Source of the DNA: Lineus longissimus
Taxonomy: Eukaryota; Nemertea; Pilidiophora; Heteronemertea; Lineidae
Assembly: GCF_910592395.1 (NCBI RefSeq)
Contig: NC_088314.1
Span: 20,232,070 to 20,296,069 of the forward strand
DNA: 64,000 nucleotides
Direction: 5' to 3'
The translations under genes were made by a program, and so were the position numbers. Under the pieces are notes generated by a model. That model was not told the origin of the DNA and searched no databases. It saw only the letters and a program-made list of their open reading frames with translations. This document shows, piece by piece, positions 1 to 19,860 of this stretch; the stretch's first letter is position 1, and each line of letters opens with the position of its first letter.

Positions 1-3000
1 AAACATGTATCATTTGAACGACGCAAATATTTGATCGATTTTCGTCGAAATAATAACATGTACATGGGTGTTACGTCAACTTAGCACAATATTTTGCATA
101 ATGCATCTTTGATCGGCGACGTAAACACGCCTTGCCTTCGATGAGGAGTACGCCAACAGTAGCGAGGTTCCGCAATCTCACCAATTACATAACGGCTTAC
201 GAAGTATACTGCTTTTTGATATCTAAAGAAGAGACTACCATTGGATGCTTCGCTGATCAACGTCAGTTACTCCGAACCGGTAACTTGGGATCCAAAATTT
301 TGTAACAAATCGACAACATGAATGCCATAGATAGCTTTAAATTTGGGGCGAATAGGCTAAGTCTTATGACGAATTCTGGCTCATCCGGCATTCAGCGCTA
401 CACTTTCTGATAGGTCCTTGGTTGGAAAAAGCAGCCACAGGGTTAAGTGTCCTGGCCAGGGACTGTAGCTATTAGGCCGCCTTCAGCTCGTTACATTTCA
501 CATCGTATACAAACGACTCTAAGACATTTATCACGATGACAAATGTTTAGACAAATTTTTCATTAATGAAAAATACCTACAACATAACTGTACTTGACGA
601 GTATAGGTACACATGTACAAGGACATCTAAAGGATTTTAACCTATTTGCCAACAATTCTCTATAATTATTTTTTTTCCAACCTGACATTCATTGTCAAAA
701 GTTTGATATTCCCGTGGGTTTGACAAAGGAAGGCACATGTTCGGCCCTCCCACCTGCATATCATCATTCCGGCCTAACAATAGCCGCAGCCCATACGACC
801 CGTGGGCTCTCTACGGAGTTTGAGCATTCCGGCGCGGCCCGCTCAAATCTGATAGTCACACAGGGCTAATTAACCACGGAATCAGCACGAATTGTCAACA
901 AATGACATCGCAGTCAGCATGTTCCTTTATGGGCTATTGTCCCGTGGCATTTAATGACATATTGTCATCCTAATGCACCGCGGTTATTCCCAAATATACC
1001 GGAACCTGCTGTTGATATTTTAAGTTCTCCTGAATGGGCCTTTAATAAAATTCGTAGCGAGAGCCATGTATGTCATTTAAGTATCGCTAGCGTCCCGCTA
1101 AAAATGCGTATCTCATGCACTCTGCATATCAGTGATAATCTTCGGATGTCGTTTTGTAGTTAAACATATAAACAGGAAATCAGTTTGTGAAACTTTGAAT
1201 TGAATGACAGACCATAAAATTTAAGTACGTATATTAACTACATGTAAGTTTTACCAGAGATGACTTTCAAATAGATTTATAGATATAGATATAGATTGAA
1301 AGCCTGTGGTTTTACTTAGAGGCGGCCAGAATAATGATATGAGGGTAGGCTATATAGAATATATGTAGGTGGAAATTATCAGTTTAAAACAAGTGAGTGA
1401 TGTAAAGCTGATAAAAGGAATAAGATCCTTGAGCTGTCGTTCTCATGATAGTCACATTATATGTTATTATCAAGCTGCAAAGGCTATTTGTCGTTAAGGC
1501 AGAAATTCTGAATATGTGACCTTCGCCTAGTAACCTATGGTAGTTCTCCCCGGGGGAAGTCCCGCTGTGTTCTTTGACTTGGCGGCGCGAGTCCACTGTG
1601 AATGATTCGCGATGTGGTGTTATTTGCGATTTTAGTATCATATTATAAAGCGTTACTGATGGTAAACCGAAAGTTGTACCCGCAATTGAAAGTATCTTGG
1701 CGTTGTGTTCCCTCAAAGGTATTTGGAGTATCGATTTACAGCAGTTTGGGAACCGGTGTAGCAGTTTCAAATGGTCCTCCCTTGAAAAGCATCCTTCTTT
1801 ATGTATGGTTCTAGAGAGACCCAGAACCTTTGATACCTCACTGATGAATTGCGCGTGATGAAATACATTTAATTAAAAATTATCAGAGTGAGTAAAGTGT
1901 TTCATTCGCGTGTGCTACGGTCGCTGTCTGTTTCACAAATCGCTTCAGTCTTTCTTCATTAAACAGTTGTACTACATCTAGACACCGGGCTACATTAGCT
2001 GAGGTGAACTACGCTATATCACAGTTCTTGAGACAATAACACAGCTGTTCAAAATCTCAAAATTGAGAATTTGGCATCTGCCTGATTCAGAGGCTAAGAT
2101 AACATTTCATCAAAGTAGAATAACAAAGCGTTGACTATATTTGGGAGAATTGTCGCCCGTCACTGAGTATGTCCTTTATTTTTTGAAGCACCACTCCACG
2201 GGGACGGTAATGCGCAGATTCCCAGTGATAGTGGATGAGTAGGGAAAGCCGCGCTGGGGAGGCTTCCGTTGTCTATGCCGTATAATCAGATCGAGATATC
2301 ACTAAGATATGACCCAGTCCTAATCTGCCAGTGAATAAGGCAAACACGTTTTACTGAGATAGACGCCAAAATAGTTTACTTGGCTCAAGTGGAGAAGACA
2401 CATCGCAACGCCAAGATACGCCAAGAGACTTGGGGAGGTGTGAACAACCAGGTCCAGAAGGTTTTTCAGAGAATTGACAAACCCCTTGAGGTTTTTGAAT
2501 TTATTAAAACCGTCAAAGGGTTTTTGATTGCCCTCTACGGGGTGCATATTCGTATTGGCTGAAAAACCCTGGTGCATTTGAACATTGAATAGCCAAGTAT
2601 AGGCCTACCGCAAACTTGGTGCAAGTAACCCTGGACAAGTATTTCGGATATGAAATCCATGCGGACTCATCGCAAGATGCGGCGTTAGATCAACATGCCT
2701 CATGACTGGAGCTTCTCCCCAAACCTACCGCACTATCAGATGGTTTATTCAGCGAGAACAGAGGCGGCCAATTAGGCTGAGTTACATCATTTACAACGGG
2801 GATGCTTCGGACCCTGAATCCCTCGCCTGTCGCCCTTTGTATGCCCCCATCAGCTCGGAGGGCGCACAAAGCATTGGATGATGGGTGTACACGCTGGTTT
2901 GTCATTTTACATCCCGGAACATATGCCAAAAGGCGGTGAGGGTAAGAATGCGAACTCGACACTGTCATTGTAGTGTTGTTGTCGAGAACTGGTTGAAGAT

Positions 3001-6000
3001 TCGATGCTCATTTTCTGCGCTGGTATGCTACTGACACCAAATAGATAAATGTCGATGTGGTTGACGTTGGACATCACCCACGAATGCTTCTTCACCGGAT
3101 TTCAGTCACAAGCTGTGAAGTTTCCAGCGCATTTGTTCCTGAAAGTTACACACAACCTACTAACTCAATACATTAAATTTACATACGATTATAAAATATC
3201 ATATTTATCAAATCTAATGTGTTTTATTTCGATATGATACTTCTTAATATGAGCATATGGAATTAAAAGTGATGCAATTACTTAATCGACATTAAGTAAT
3301 CAAACTGGTAGCGTAATAGTTGACAATAACTGAATTACTTCGGTGAAAGCACCATTAAGCGAAATTCTAGTTCGCGATGTTTCAAGTTGTGAAAATGCGC
3401 AAGTTATTTTACGTAAAATGAAGTTATCACCACCATCAATATGGTAGTTATTGAATTAGATACTAGATATTTTTATCTAATCAACCGTTGTTCCGTATTT
3501 AGTATACTGCGGAATGCTATACATCGATGTTTGCCGTGTCTTGGTTGGTACGATCTCAATGTGGGCTCGGATTCAGGACATATTCGTATATTCGTCACAG
3601 TGAGCAGAAATCCTTGGTATATTGGTACGTCAGATTCAACAGAGTAAGGTTCATCTATCACTATTGAAGATATTATCATAGATGGGCAAATTTAAGTTCG
3701 TCATTTCGACCCATATAAAGTTTTCCGGTTTATAGAAGAAACATTTCTAATGATGCCGGACGAGGAGAGGGACCATGTTGGTGACCATAGGCTTTTCTCC
3801 GTCACAATCTTCCTATAAGATAAAAGTGACAGGTTCCAGACCACAAAATCAGGTTTTTGTTTTTTAACGTTTAATATGAGATTATAAATTAAAACGTAAA
3901 TTTCACGGATTTCAAACTTCAGAAGAAACTGGGTACTGGCGGAATTGACAAAGAAAAGACGTTTGACTCAACACGACGACGGCCCATTATTACACATATA
4001 GAAAGGTCATGTCGGGTCGGTGAAGGTATAGGTAAATTTGGCAAATCTTCATTATTTACAGAATGAAATAAAAAAACGACATGCTTCTGATATCCTTAAG
4101 CAGCCCATCAAATCAAATGCTTTTCCCCTCGTTCCAGTACCTCAAAACACAACCCCTAAACTGTCAAGGAAGACAGTCAATTGGCCGGGAAAGCTACTCC
4201 ATCGCATTTCGCTGAAAATTCCCCACAATCCTGCAAAAAGCGTACGAAAACTCACCAAAAAACTCTTCAATTACATTTTCATCTATCCACATGGAAAGTC
4301 TCTGCTCAGAAACGTAAGAACAAGTTAATCCACACAGAGAGAAAGTCAGAGTCCACGCTAATATCGAATTGTGCTCCATAATCGCGTCGAGTTTCTTCCA
4401 ATTTCAGGTGCTTTTTCTTTCTGCCTTTTTCGAGCAGACGTTTTGTCGAGCCTTGAGTGGCGGCGGAGGCAGTGACGTCATTGGTGCGCTTGTGCATGTG
4501 TGTGTGTGTACCTGTGCGGTGCAGGTAGTGACGATGCTTGGTGTTCGCTGGTGGCGGCTCCTAGGAGGAAACCTTGACATTTCGTTACCAAACACAGAAA
4601 GATCGCTCACACTCAACTGAGAAGGTTCACTTGGCATGTGACACTTAACGAATTACCATTTAGCAAACAACATCTGCATCTGACCTAGTCCTGGTTCCTG
4701 TCCCTTTTACAAGGTCAAACACCAACGTCAAAAGTACGTTTACGTTGCTTTCGCGCCTGATAGGCATATCAGTTTTTGACCACTGCCTTAAAAGGAGCAT
4801 GTCAAGTAAATTACATCTACTTAGATAATCAGAGCCCGGTTGTTCAGAACGAGTTTTGTCACTAACGCTGGCGTTGACTTAACTTCGCGTTATCTCCTTC
4901 AGTGCAGTGTATGAGACTAAATTCACGGCAGCGTTAGTGACAACTAACCAGGCCTCGGCAGATATCACGACAGATAGTGATGACAAAAAGGCAAGCGGAT
5001 GATCGTGAACGTCCCACTTATGCAGCGGTCAGTGACACTATCCCAGGATCACACTAGCTACACCACAAATAACTTACATCCTCGTTCGTATACCGGAGCT
5101 TTCAATATACTCACTCCGCTTCTCGATATTTCAATATTTTGTGTATGACGTACGAGTGAAAAACCCTGAATCTCAGGATGGAGATTCACGGATACGCTAG
5201 CCTTCAAATATCACATACATTCTGCGTTTTTTACACCACTGCTGTAATTTTTACTGTGATATAACAATTATTAGGAAAAATGGCCATATCATACATGTAC
5301 AACACACACAAACGAAATTCGCGTTCAATAAAACCATCGTATTATATTCTCAACCTTGCACATACTTCGTCTAACATCTAACCAATCCAATATTCAATTA
5401 CTGCATCTATTCAATTATGAAAAGAAAATCCGTAATTGAAATCAATTAAACTGGGCAATTAAAGTAGAAAATACGGTAGGCCTGCACAATCATGTAGGCT
5501 ACTTGTTCCGAGGTTTCGAGTCAGTCACCTTCCGCTGAGCGATTTGCAATTTACCGCAACTAAGGCAACTGCAGCTTGCGTAGCGATAGGCCTATTTCAA
5601 AATAAATCCTACAAAAAGCGTAATAAAAAGTTTCTTCTGGCGATAATATGGAATCTCAGCCACCGTAAGTCATAAAAACGACATATTCGTGAGTATTTAT
5701 ACACCAAAATGTGTTTCAAATGGTCATTATTTAGTGCAGTAACCAAGGTGTTAGCACATTGAAATAGGCTCCGATTCGCTGTACATGTGATGGGCTTGCA
5801 GATGGGTTCTCTGCACCACTGCGGCATGGTAGGCGCCCTCTATCCCCAGGAACGTTGACCTACTTCGCGAAAACCTTGGCCGACTCATCTACAGGCCAAC
5901 CCCAACACATGCAACGAATGGAAATGGCAATAGCAGCTGTAGGTTACGACTGTACATTATACATGTACATTATATCTGTGACCTTCACACCAAGTATGGA

Positions 6001-6599
6001 AATAACAGTGTATGTAACGGATTCACTGATGCCAAAATCCAAATCTCGTGTAATGAAGTCAACTTCCAAGCAATACATTATATATACACCTGAAGAGAGT
6101 AATTTTTGTAGCTGTCATTCTGTTGAGGAATGTACATTTGTATTTCTGTTTTTTGAGTTCAGCATCAAAATAGAGCTTGAATTAAAGCTTGACCATCTTT
6201 GAAATCGCACACCACAAACCCCAGGCTTTGAATTTCGTGAGAAGGTCATACATGTTCCTCCGACTCGAGATAATGCGCCCCAACTCAGGCTCTTCTTGAC
6301 CATCAAGGTTCATACATTTCACTATAAATCCAATGGGAGTATACAATCATGAGGGCCAATAACGAATCTGGAGCCGAAACCTCAGTAATTATGAGGTTTA
6401 ATTACATTTCTATCGGTTGCCTTTTTTGGTCACCCTGTACAAAATTTAATGTCACATATGGGTCGCACGGGCCAGAATTCAATTATCTCGGTGCTGACAA
6501 TTGATATGCAGTGAGAGTCATCCACGCACCTGATAAACACATGATATATATTCACGACACTGTGTTGTCTGTATGCAGGACAGGCAGGTAGGTGAGACG
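1..6599. other. No gene recognised; AT-rich flank with small repeats
   Basis: I see no convincing exon here. The open frames are short, lack family motifs and have no consistent splice-site pairs. It holds a short TG run near 4493-4510 and a perfect 15-base inverted repeat with arms at 4856-4870 and 4929-4943 (core CACTAACGCTG), probably a small hairpin element. An exon of a distant or fast-evolving gene could be missed. Confidence 0.5.
4856..4943. repeat. Short inverted repeat
   Basis: Perfect 15-base arms (TTGTCACTAACGCTG and its complement) flank a 58-base loop. Weaker pairing continues outward (GGTTGTT on the left, CAACTAACC on the right). It is probably a decayed MITE-like hairpin; no target duplication is evident. 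Confidence 0.6.
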
Positions 6600-6766
6600 T
6601 GTATTCACTTTCCCTGCGTGACATGAAGAACGAACAAGTCATTTACAAAGAGTGGGCAACATACGATTCACGATGTCACCTTTCACCCTCATGCGGGTTT
6701 TCAAGCCTGAGTCAGTTGACTCGTGACAAGTGAATCATGACAAGTAACAACGTGAACCCTGTATAA
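6600..6766 (+). repeat. MITE family B copy 1
   Basis: First of about 14 copies in the window of a roughly 160-225 base element. Its core reads ATGAAGAACGAACAAGTCAT, then a block with ATACGATTCACGA, then GACAAGTGAAACATGACAAG and AACGTGAACCCTATA. The fullest copies end in matching inverted GGTTCACGTT segments next to ATTATATAG/CGCGGCC. The element has no coding capacity. Confidence 0.8.
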
Positions 6767-6893
6767 ACCTAACCTGTGTATAGGCCTATGTGAAACCAGG
6801 GAGTTGGAATACAACTGACTGCTAAAACAGACGCACCAAACCGGCTGAATAGCGTCTAAACACGTTCAGTAATACTAGTATATTTGAAACTTC

Positions 6894-6991
6894 TGGCCAA
6901 AGGTACTTGGCTGACCACTTGGGCAGCACCACTATCTTTTGGTAAATGTGATCTGGTCACATTCCTGAGATTAACCAAGTACCTTTGGCCA
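6894..6991. repeat. MITE family A, internally deleted copy
   Basis: A 98-base derivative has both termini (TGGCCAAAGGTACTTGG and CCAAGTACCTTTGGCCA) around a short internal part ending GTGATCTGGTCACATTCC. The flanking CGATATGAAAGAC on the right is also shared with other copies, so the inverted terminus is longer than the perfect core. Confidence 0.85.
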
Positions 6992-7200
6992 GAACGATAT
7001 GAAAGACACTATACATTTATACTGTATTGTATATTTTAGTTTATTTGTCCTTCCTGGTTAATGCCTGTCGACCCCATATGCCCTGACAATCCGATTTGCC
7101 CTGATAACCCTTTGATAAGACAGTGGGAAGTTAGGCCTAGGTGAGAGTGGGACTTGTTTAAAGAGAATAGGCCGTGAATCAACTAGCCTCATGAAACATG

Positions 7201-7684
7201 CCTCATATCACTGGGACGTGTTTTTCGAGCGGAACATTGCGTATACTTGCAGAATAACAAAATGTCTTGTGAATCCGACGCGACTCTATTCGCGTCAGAT
7301 GCGAGTAAGACGGATGTCATAACCCTTACAGACGCCATTACACGTGAGGGAATCTCCAATGAAGAGGTCATCAAGATATATGAAACCTGGGCCAGTACAT
7401 ATGATCAAGTAAGCCAGAGTTAAACCGTTTACATAGTATCGTTCTGGCCAAAGGTACTTACATGTAGTTGAACTCAGGAATGTGACCAGATCACATTTAC
7501 CAAAAGATAGTGGTGTTGCACAATACATGTACTAGATTATCCTCAGGGTATAGGCCTAACCAATGCTCTTTCGCGGCGTCAACACTGAAACCGGTCAACT
7601 ATGACACAGGATTTGGGCAGGTCGAGCTGAAAAGTGAATGTCCCAAAGCCTCATATCACTGGGACGTGTTTTTCGAGCGGAACA
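7201..7684 (+). repeat. 36-base direct duplication around METTL27 exon 1
   Basis: The 36 bases at 7201-7236 (starting CCTCATATCACTGGGACGTG) recur exactly at 7649-7684. The first copy lies just upstream of the METTL27 start codon and the second in intron 1, beyond a MITE family A copy. This suggests a local duplication or a recombination scar. Confidence 0.85.
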
Positions 7685-9756
7685 CATCGTGCGATCGGCC
7701 GCGAGATGGCGGTCACGCTGCCGCCTTATCTAGGCCAATTTTGCTTGTAATTGTGTCTGTATCACAGAACTGTTTCGGGTGGGCCTCATGGCGGCCATTT
7801 TGAAATTCAAGTTGGCGGCGACTAGAGGGCGCCTTTCAGGTGATACCCGTCTTGAAACGTGTATGATTAAGTGCATGTTTGGCAAATTTTGTGTGTGTAG
7901 ATCTTCTCCCGGGATCTTCTTCACTAATCTACATGATTTTATCGTTTTACCTGGACGACTTAGGCCTGATTGATAGTCTTTTTCTCCAGCACGTCGAAAC
8001 CGCCCACAACCAAAGCTACAACAACGCCATCGGAGAAATCAGAAAGCTTGGTCTGAAGAAGGATGTTCGTATCATGGACATTGCTTGCGGTACGGGGAGA
8101 CTTGGTGAAGAGGTAGGAGGCACTAAAGTATCTTGGCCCCAGGTTTTGGATTTCATCACGCTACCCCTTCGTTACATCAACCCTGGACGAAGAATACAGC
8201 ATACATTTTATCGGTTTCCAGTGATTGAATCCCTTCTAGTTTGAGATCATTGAGATGTACGAACGTGGTGGCCTGTCCAGTTTACCTGTTACCGTGTTTA
8301 CCAAAAAGGTATCAAAGATTTTGAATTCGGGAAGAACATGGTAAAGTGTTTTCAGATAGATCTTGCCAAAGGTATACCTGGCTGACCTCATGTCACTGTA
8401 CTGTTATAGTGTGATCACTAATGTTACACAGCCTTGGGCAGACGGTGACATAGCTGACCTGATTCAGTGGACACCGAGAAAGAGCATTGGTAAGGCCTAC
8501 CCAAGGGATAATCTAGTGCTGTGCAACACCACTATCTTTTGGTAAATGTGATCTGGTCACATTCCTGAGTTCAACTAACATGAAGTACCTTTGGCCAGAA
8601 CGATATGAAAGACGCTATAACATTTTGAATCTTTTCTTGGGTGGTTTTACAGTTGGCGAAAATTGGTTTCACCAATCTGGACGGACTCGACGGGAGTCAG
8701 GAGATGCTGGAGAAGGCCAAGGAGCGAAATATCTACAATCGGTTGATGACGGTATTGTTTGGGGCAGAGCCTGTTCGCGGCATTGAGGATGGTAAGAATA
8801 CTTGGTAGAAACCTGCCTGTCGTGGTTTCTCAGAACAGACGCCAGAACACATCCTAGGGGAATGTCCTCTGATTACCAACCGAGGGGTGTTCTGGCCGGA
8901 GCCCACTTCTCTACAAGAAAAGCTATAGAACGAAAGCAGATTTACGTCTCACTGCGACTTTCTTGAAAACGAACAATGTGACAGTTTAACTAGTCTAACG
9001 CAAACGTAATGTATGTGGTGAATTTCAGATACATATGGTGTGTGTATAGCGATTGGATGCTTCACTGTGGGACATTTGGAGTCGGACTGTATGCAAGAGA
9101 TCATCAGGATGACCCAGCCAGGTAACGAATAGTCACAAAAGTAACGATAAACAGTGCAAACGATAACAACCCCTCCGCAGAGATAATCAGTGATGATGTC
9201 TTTCCTTCCCTGCTGGTATTGGCCGCCATTTTTCCAAACTTCCTGATATAAGACTTGAATCGAACTATACATGTAGATTGCTATAGTGTTTTTCTTATCA
9301 TTCTGGCCAAAGGTACTTAGTTGAACTCAAGATTGCGACCAGATCACATTTACTAAAAGATAGTGGCGTTGCACAACACAAGATTATCTTTAGGATCGGC
9401 CTTACCAATGCTCTTTCACGGTGTCATCTAAAGGCAGTCAACTATGACCCAGGCCGCCAAGGGCTGTGTAACATTACTATTCGTGACACTATCACAGTTT
9501 AGTAACAAGGGGTCAGCCAAGTACCTAAGGCAGGATCTTTCTGAAAAAAGCTTTATATTCTGTACATGTTGCTCTGTCTTCTTCAGGTGGCCATGTTGTG
9601 ATGCAGATCAGTGATCATGGACTGGCTGGCGTCGCTGGCTTCCAGGAAACAGTCGATGCCCACATCGCGGCGAAGAAATGGAAACTCGTCTCCAGCACGC
9701 GGATTACTCTTTACGACAACATGGAGGGGACAATATTCACCTTCCAAGTGTTATGA
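7262..9756 (+). CDS. METTL27: METTL27-like SAM-dependent methyltransferase
   Basis: Five exons (7262-7408, 7990-8112, 8653-8791, 9029-9121, 9587-9756) join in phases 0, 0, 1, 1 to give 223 residues, close to the usual length of METTL27 (Williams-Beuren region 27) proteins. The N-terminus has the EEVIKIYETWASTYDQ segment that opens this family. Exon 2 has the SAM-binding motif I, IMDIACGTGRLGEE. Exon 3 continues with GLDGSQEMLEKAKER (motif II region). Exon 4 has CFTVGHLE, and the protein ends in GTIFTFQVL. It is a class I Rossmann methyltransferase, probably soluble; the substrate is unknown even in vertebrates. The start ATG is the first in frame and opens exon 1. MITE family A copies sit in introns 1, 2 and 4, and a retrotransposon tail is in intron 3. 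A polyadenylation signal AATAAA lies at 10176. An alternative is another METTL27-like paralogue. Confidence 0.82.
7445..7615 (+). repeat. MITE family A, 3'-truncated copy
   Basis: It begins with the terminal TGGCCAAAGGTACTT, runs through the internal AATGTGACCAGATCACATTT and CCGGTCAACTATGACAC, then stops without the second terminus. It lies in METTL27 intron 1. Confidence 0.8.
8364..8597 (-). repeat. MITE family A, near full-length copy
   Basis: The copy is in inverted orientation, with termini TTGCCAAAGGTATACCTGG and AAGTACCTTTGGCCA. It is about 234 bases, non-coding, and lies in METTL27 intron 2. Confidence 0.85.
8824..9003 (+). mobile_element. Non-LTR retrotransposon 3' tail, copy 1
   Basis: Translated, this reads as the end of a retrotransposon polyprotein: TPEHILGECPLI, then RGVFWPEPTSLQEKL, the usual spacing of the Cys-His/RNase H tail of jockey-type elements. 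The frame is broken by a stop after EKL. A related copy is at 23564-23766. It sits at the start of METTL27 intron 3. Confidence 0.6.
9304..9533 (+). repeat. MITE family A copy
   Basis: Near full-length, with left terminus TGGCCAAAGGTACTTAG and a degraded right terminus CAAGTACCTAAGGCAG. It lies in METTL27 intron 4. Confidence 0.85.
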
Positions 9757-10436
9757 TTGACCAATCAAATGGCATGAGTGGGTCTGGTCTAGTGTTGGGG
9801 TTGAGAATGTGAAAGGTTTTGGTGTACACCATCAACAAGGTAACATCATCACCGTACCCACACTTGACAAACCAGTGTAGAAGAAGAAAATGACCCCCTG
9901 GAAAAGGTGCCCGGCCCATTGCATCAGGACGGATTATGGTAAATGGTAGTAGAGAGACCATGGGCGTCAACACCTTAGAGATTGAAAGCGCATAATAAAA
10001 TCCTTGATTCGCCGGACATTCTTTCGAAGGACATTTCAAACTTCTACACCAGTTTATCATCGTTGTCGGCAAAGACAGCACATGCAATCGTGGCATAAAG
10101 GTCTGTAGTATACAGGGTGCATCAAAGAGAATGCAAATATCATTGTCATTGAATATTCATTCTATGTTATTGGCCAATAAAGTTGCAGGCGCTGTCGATA
10201 TACGCTGTGTTACTTACTCTGTATGGTTTTTAGAACTAATAGTTGCCAGTGCCAGTGCCGGGTTATGAACCGACCCACCATCACCACCTACCTGTGATCG
10301 TCGATCAGCAGCGGGGAGTCAGCAGAGTGGATGGACATAAAACATATTCGTCTCAAGCATCAAGTAGGTTCTAGGAGAAGGAGTCCTCAGCTGTATAAAC
10401 CTTTCGATCTGGCATTCCATTTTCCATTGATTCGTT
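9757..10436. other. METTL27 3' region and alpha-tubulin 5' flank
   Basis: This holds the probable METTL27 3' untranslated region, with AATAAA at 10176-10181, followed by the likely promoter side of the tubulin gene (CTGTATAAACC at 10391). I see no coding sequence. Confidence 0.4.
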
Positions 10437-17547
<7,111 letters not shown>

Positions 17548-17992
17548 AACACTGAATCAACAACAGCCGAGATCCACCGCCTGAAACGGAGTACCCCAGA
17601 TAGGTCTGGATGTGTTATTGTAATGAATTTCGTAAAATTGACGATCAAAATCGTATTTATGCTGATTCAGCATTAGCAGGGAGTTGATGGGCGTTTAAAA
17701 GCCTTCGCCGCCCTTAATTAGCGAGGTCGTTCTTTACGCAAAAGTACATTACACTTGACGCTAGTTGTCCACTTAATGATAATAACCGGATACATTTCGT
17801 CAATATCAAGCATGGCTTTTTATGCTATTCTAAAGCTGTCGTCCTTCACGCGATAATAAATGGCGTTTTGCCCAAACTACCAATTCTTCTGTTAGTTTTG
17901 TGCTATAATTCATGTCTTCTCTGTATGTGCTGAAAATCAAATTGGGACTCAAATGTCGCTACAAGTAAGTCCTATTCAAGGTCGACCTTGTG

Positions 17993-18195
17993 TAGTAATG
18001 CAAGTAAGGCCTTGCATTACAATACAATGTGGACAATGATTTTGGACTTGCTTGCATTATAATTAATAATACAATGACGACAATGATTTGGACTTAACTC
18101 AATTTTATTACAACAAAATGTCGAGGTTGATAAGAGCTTACTCGCATTACAATACAATGTCGACAATGATTTAGACTTACTTGCATTACAAATAA
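17993..18195. repeat. Degenerate tandem repeat
   Basis: About three imperfect copies of an AT-rich unit centred on GCATTACAATACAATGTCGACAATG, ending in TTTGGACTTACTTGCATTA. Confidence 0.65.
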
Positions 18196-18779
18196 CGTTC
18201 TTTAAATGACTTGACGATGGTTGATCAGTTTATAATACTATACTTTGCCGTTAATTATGAATATTGACATTAGGACAAAGTCGAGCTATGTTGCAATACT
18301 GCAAGATAACCAGTCGACCATAAAGGATGAGTGTTATATGAGGAGTGTTTACGGAATTGTTATACAGTGATGTCTCATCAGATAGACAGTAGTCCTGCTA
18401 TAGCAAATTGAATACAGCATCTGATTAACCTCTGCTGGTACTAGCAATCCTACATATAACATATATCTACATATAGTATCCTTAATCTTTTGACCTCCGT
18501 CATGTATAAGTTGCGGGCTGCATATTATTCAGATTCACCTCTAAAACTATACATAGATGGGAATAATCGATGTTCTTTTCAACAAGTCTGTCTGTCTATA
18601 CACCGAGACCTTTCTGATCATTGAGCGGAACGAAATCATGTAATTAACACTAAGCACGCAACTCGATGTTTTGATATAAACAAAAATTGGGAACTCAATG
18701 ACAATGTGATACTGGTATTCTGGATACATATAAGCTTATACATATATAAATGATTTGACTAATTTGAGAAATAATCCTC

Positions 18780-19093
18780 TGGAGTACGCAGTTCCCGTTG
18801 CTTTCAAATCGTTTCGTTCCTGGATTTTTCGTTCTGAAAAACAGACGGGTCAGTATCACAGGACATGAATTATGAGCTGGTGCAAGGGGGTCGAATTGGC
18901 TGTCCTCAGGTGAATAATATGCACAGTACTGGGCCTGGCTCATGTTGGATTCAGCATAACACATACTCCTCGTACAAGCATACATCGTTTCGATGTACTG
19001 TAGATTGAAATTGAAAAGGTGGACTTTCCTCCATTTGGTATTATTCGCATCAGTGAAACGATACACATGCCGTTTATGGGCTCCGATGCAATT
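18780..19093 (-). CDS. Possible Cys-rich PAN-like exon
   Basis: The minus strand has an acceptor ending AAATAG at 19094, then an open frame starting NCIGAHKRHVYRF and continuing with YACTRSMCYAESNMSQAQYC, a cysteine spacing like the PAN/apple core. The 3' border is unclear. It could be a 3' exon of the neighbouring lectin gene (isoform), a separate gene fragment, or chance. Confidence 0.3.
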
Positions 19094-19395
19094 CTATTTA
19101 GATAGACTTCTATTAATACATGCGATGATTTAATCTACGCCTCTTACTTCTCCTTATCTGACGAATTTCAAAAGGCCTTTTCATATTTAGGACGGCAAGG
19201 CTAGTATTACCCAATGAGTGGCAAAGCTTATTCAGACTGAAAGGTTTACGTACCTGATAATTAGAATACATTTTTGATTGCCCTGTCCAATAATTCGTCG
19301 AAGGCAATGAGCTGAAAAAAATATGTGCAATATAACATTTGCGTTATTATAAGGCATTCCTCGACATTCGCGGACTGTAGACATATTATGGAACA

Positions 19396-19477
19396 ACACG
19401 AATGCCTATTCCATTGTTCGAGCTCCTGATTAGGAGGTCGAACAATGGGGCAGGCGTTGGTGATTTGCGAAAACTCT
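19396..19477. repeat. Hairpin MITE family C, copy 1
   Basis: The inverted repeat GCCTATTCCATTGTTCGA and its approximate complement (TCGAACAATGGGGCAGGC) surround a CTCCTGATTAGGAG palindrome. Related copies are at 23269 and 31912. Confidence 0.75.
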
Positions 19478-19860
19478 ATTCTATATACAAATTGTTCTTT
19501 TATTACACCCCTTTAAGCAACTGACCATTTTTCAAAGCGCAGCGTAACCCGAGAATGTGGAGGAGGGATTTTAAGTTTACCGGGTCGGCGGTTTCATGCT
19601 TACAATTCTATACTCACAATTCGGTCTTCACGACGGCTATTTCTTCGCATCAATCATTCAAATTCGTCTGCTTCACCTAAAATCACGTGATCTTCTCAAT
19701 CCGGGGCATTTTCCTCTAATCGGAACAAAAATCAAACAAAGTTTTGAAAAGTTCTGAAAAAGAAAAAAAGGAGTCACTAGGGTTAGTCTAATCAGTGTTA
19801 GTTATACTTACCGCTGGCTAAAAATAGATTCGTGAGATGGTCAATAAATGAAGACTGGAC

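Larger units (their letters stand above)
17548..19860. other. Tubulin 3' flank and intergenic region
   Basis: The tubulin 3' untranslated region lies here, with AATAAA at 17855-17860. It also has the tandem repeat at 17993-18195, a hairpin element near 19396 and a low-confidence Cys-rich exon on the minus strand (18780-19093). Nothing else is supported. Confidence 0.4.

Noticed and set aside
4038-4328. 96-codon open frame beginning MANLHYLQNEIKKRH
   Set aside because: Lysine-rich, low-complexity translation of AT-rich DNA, overlapped by other frames, with no motif, splice context or promoter evidence.
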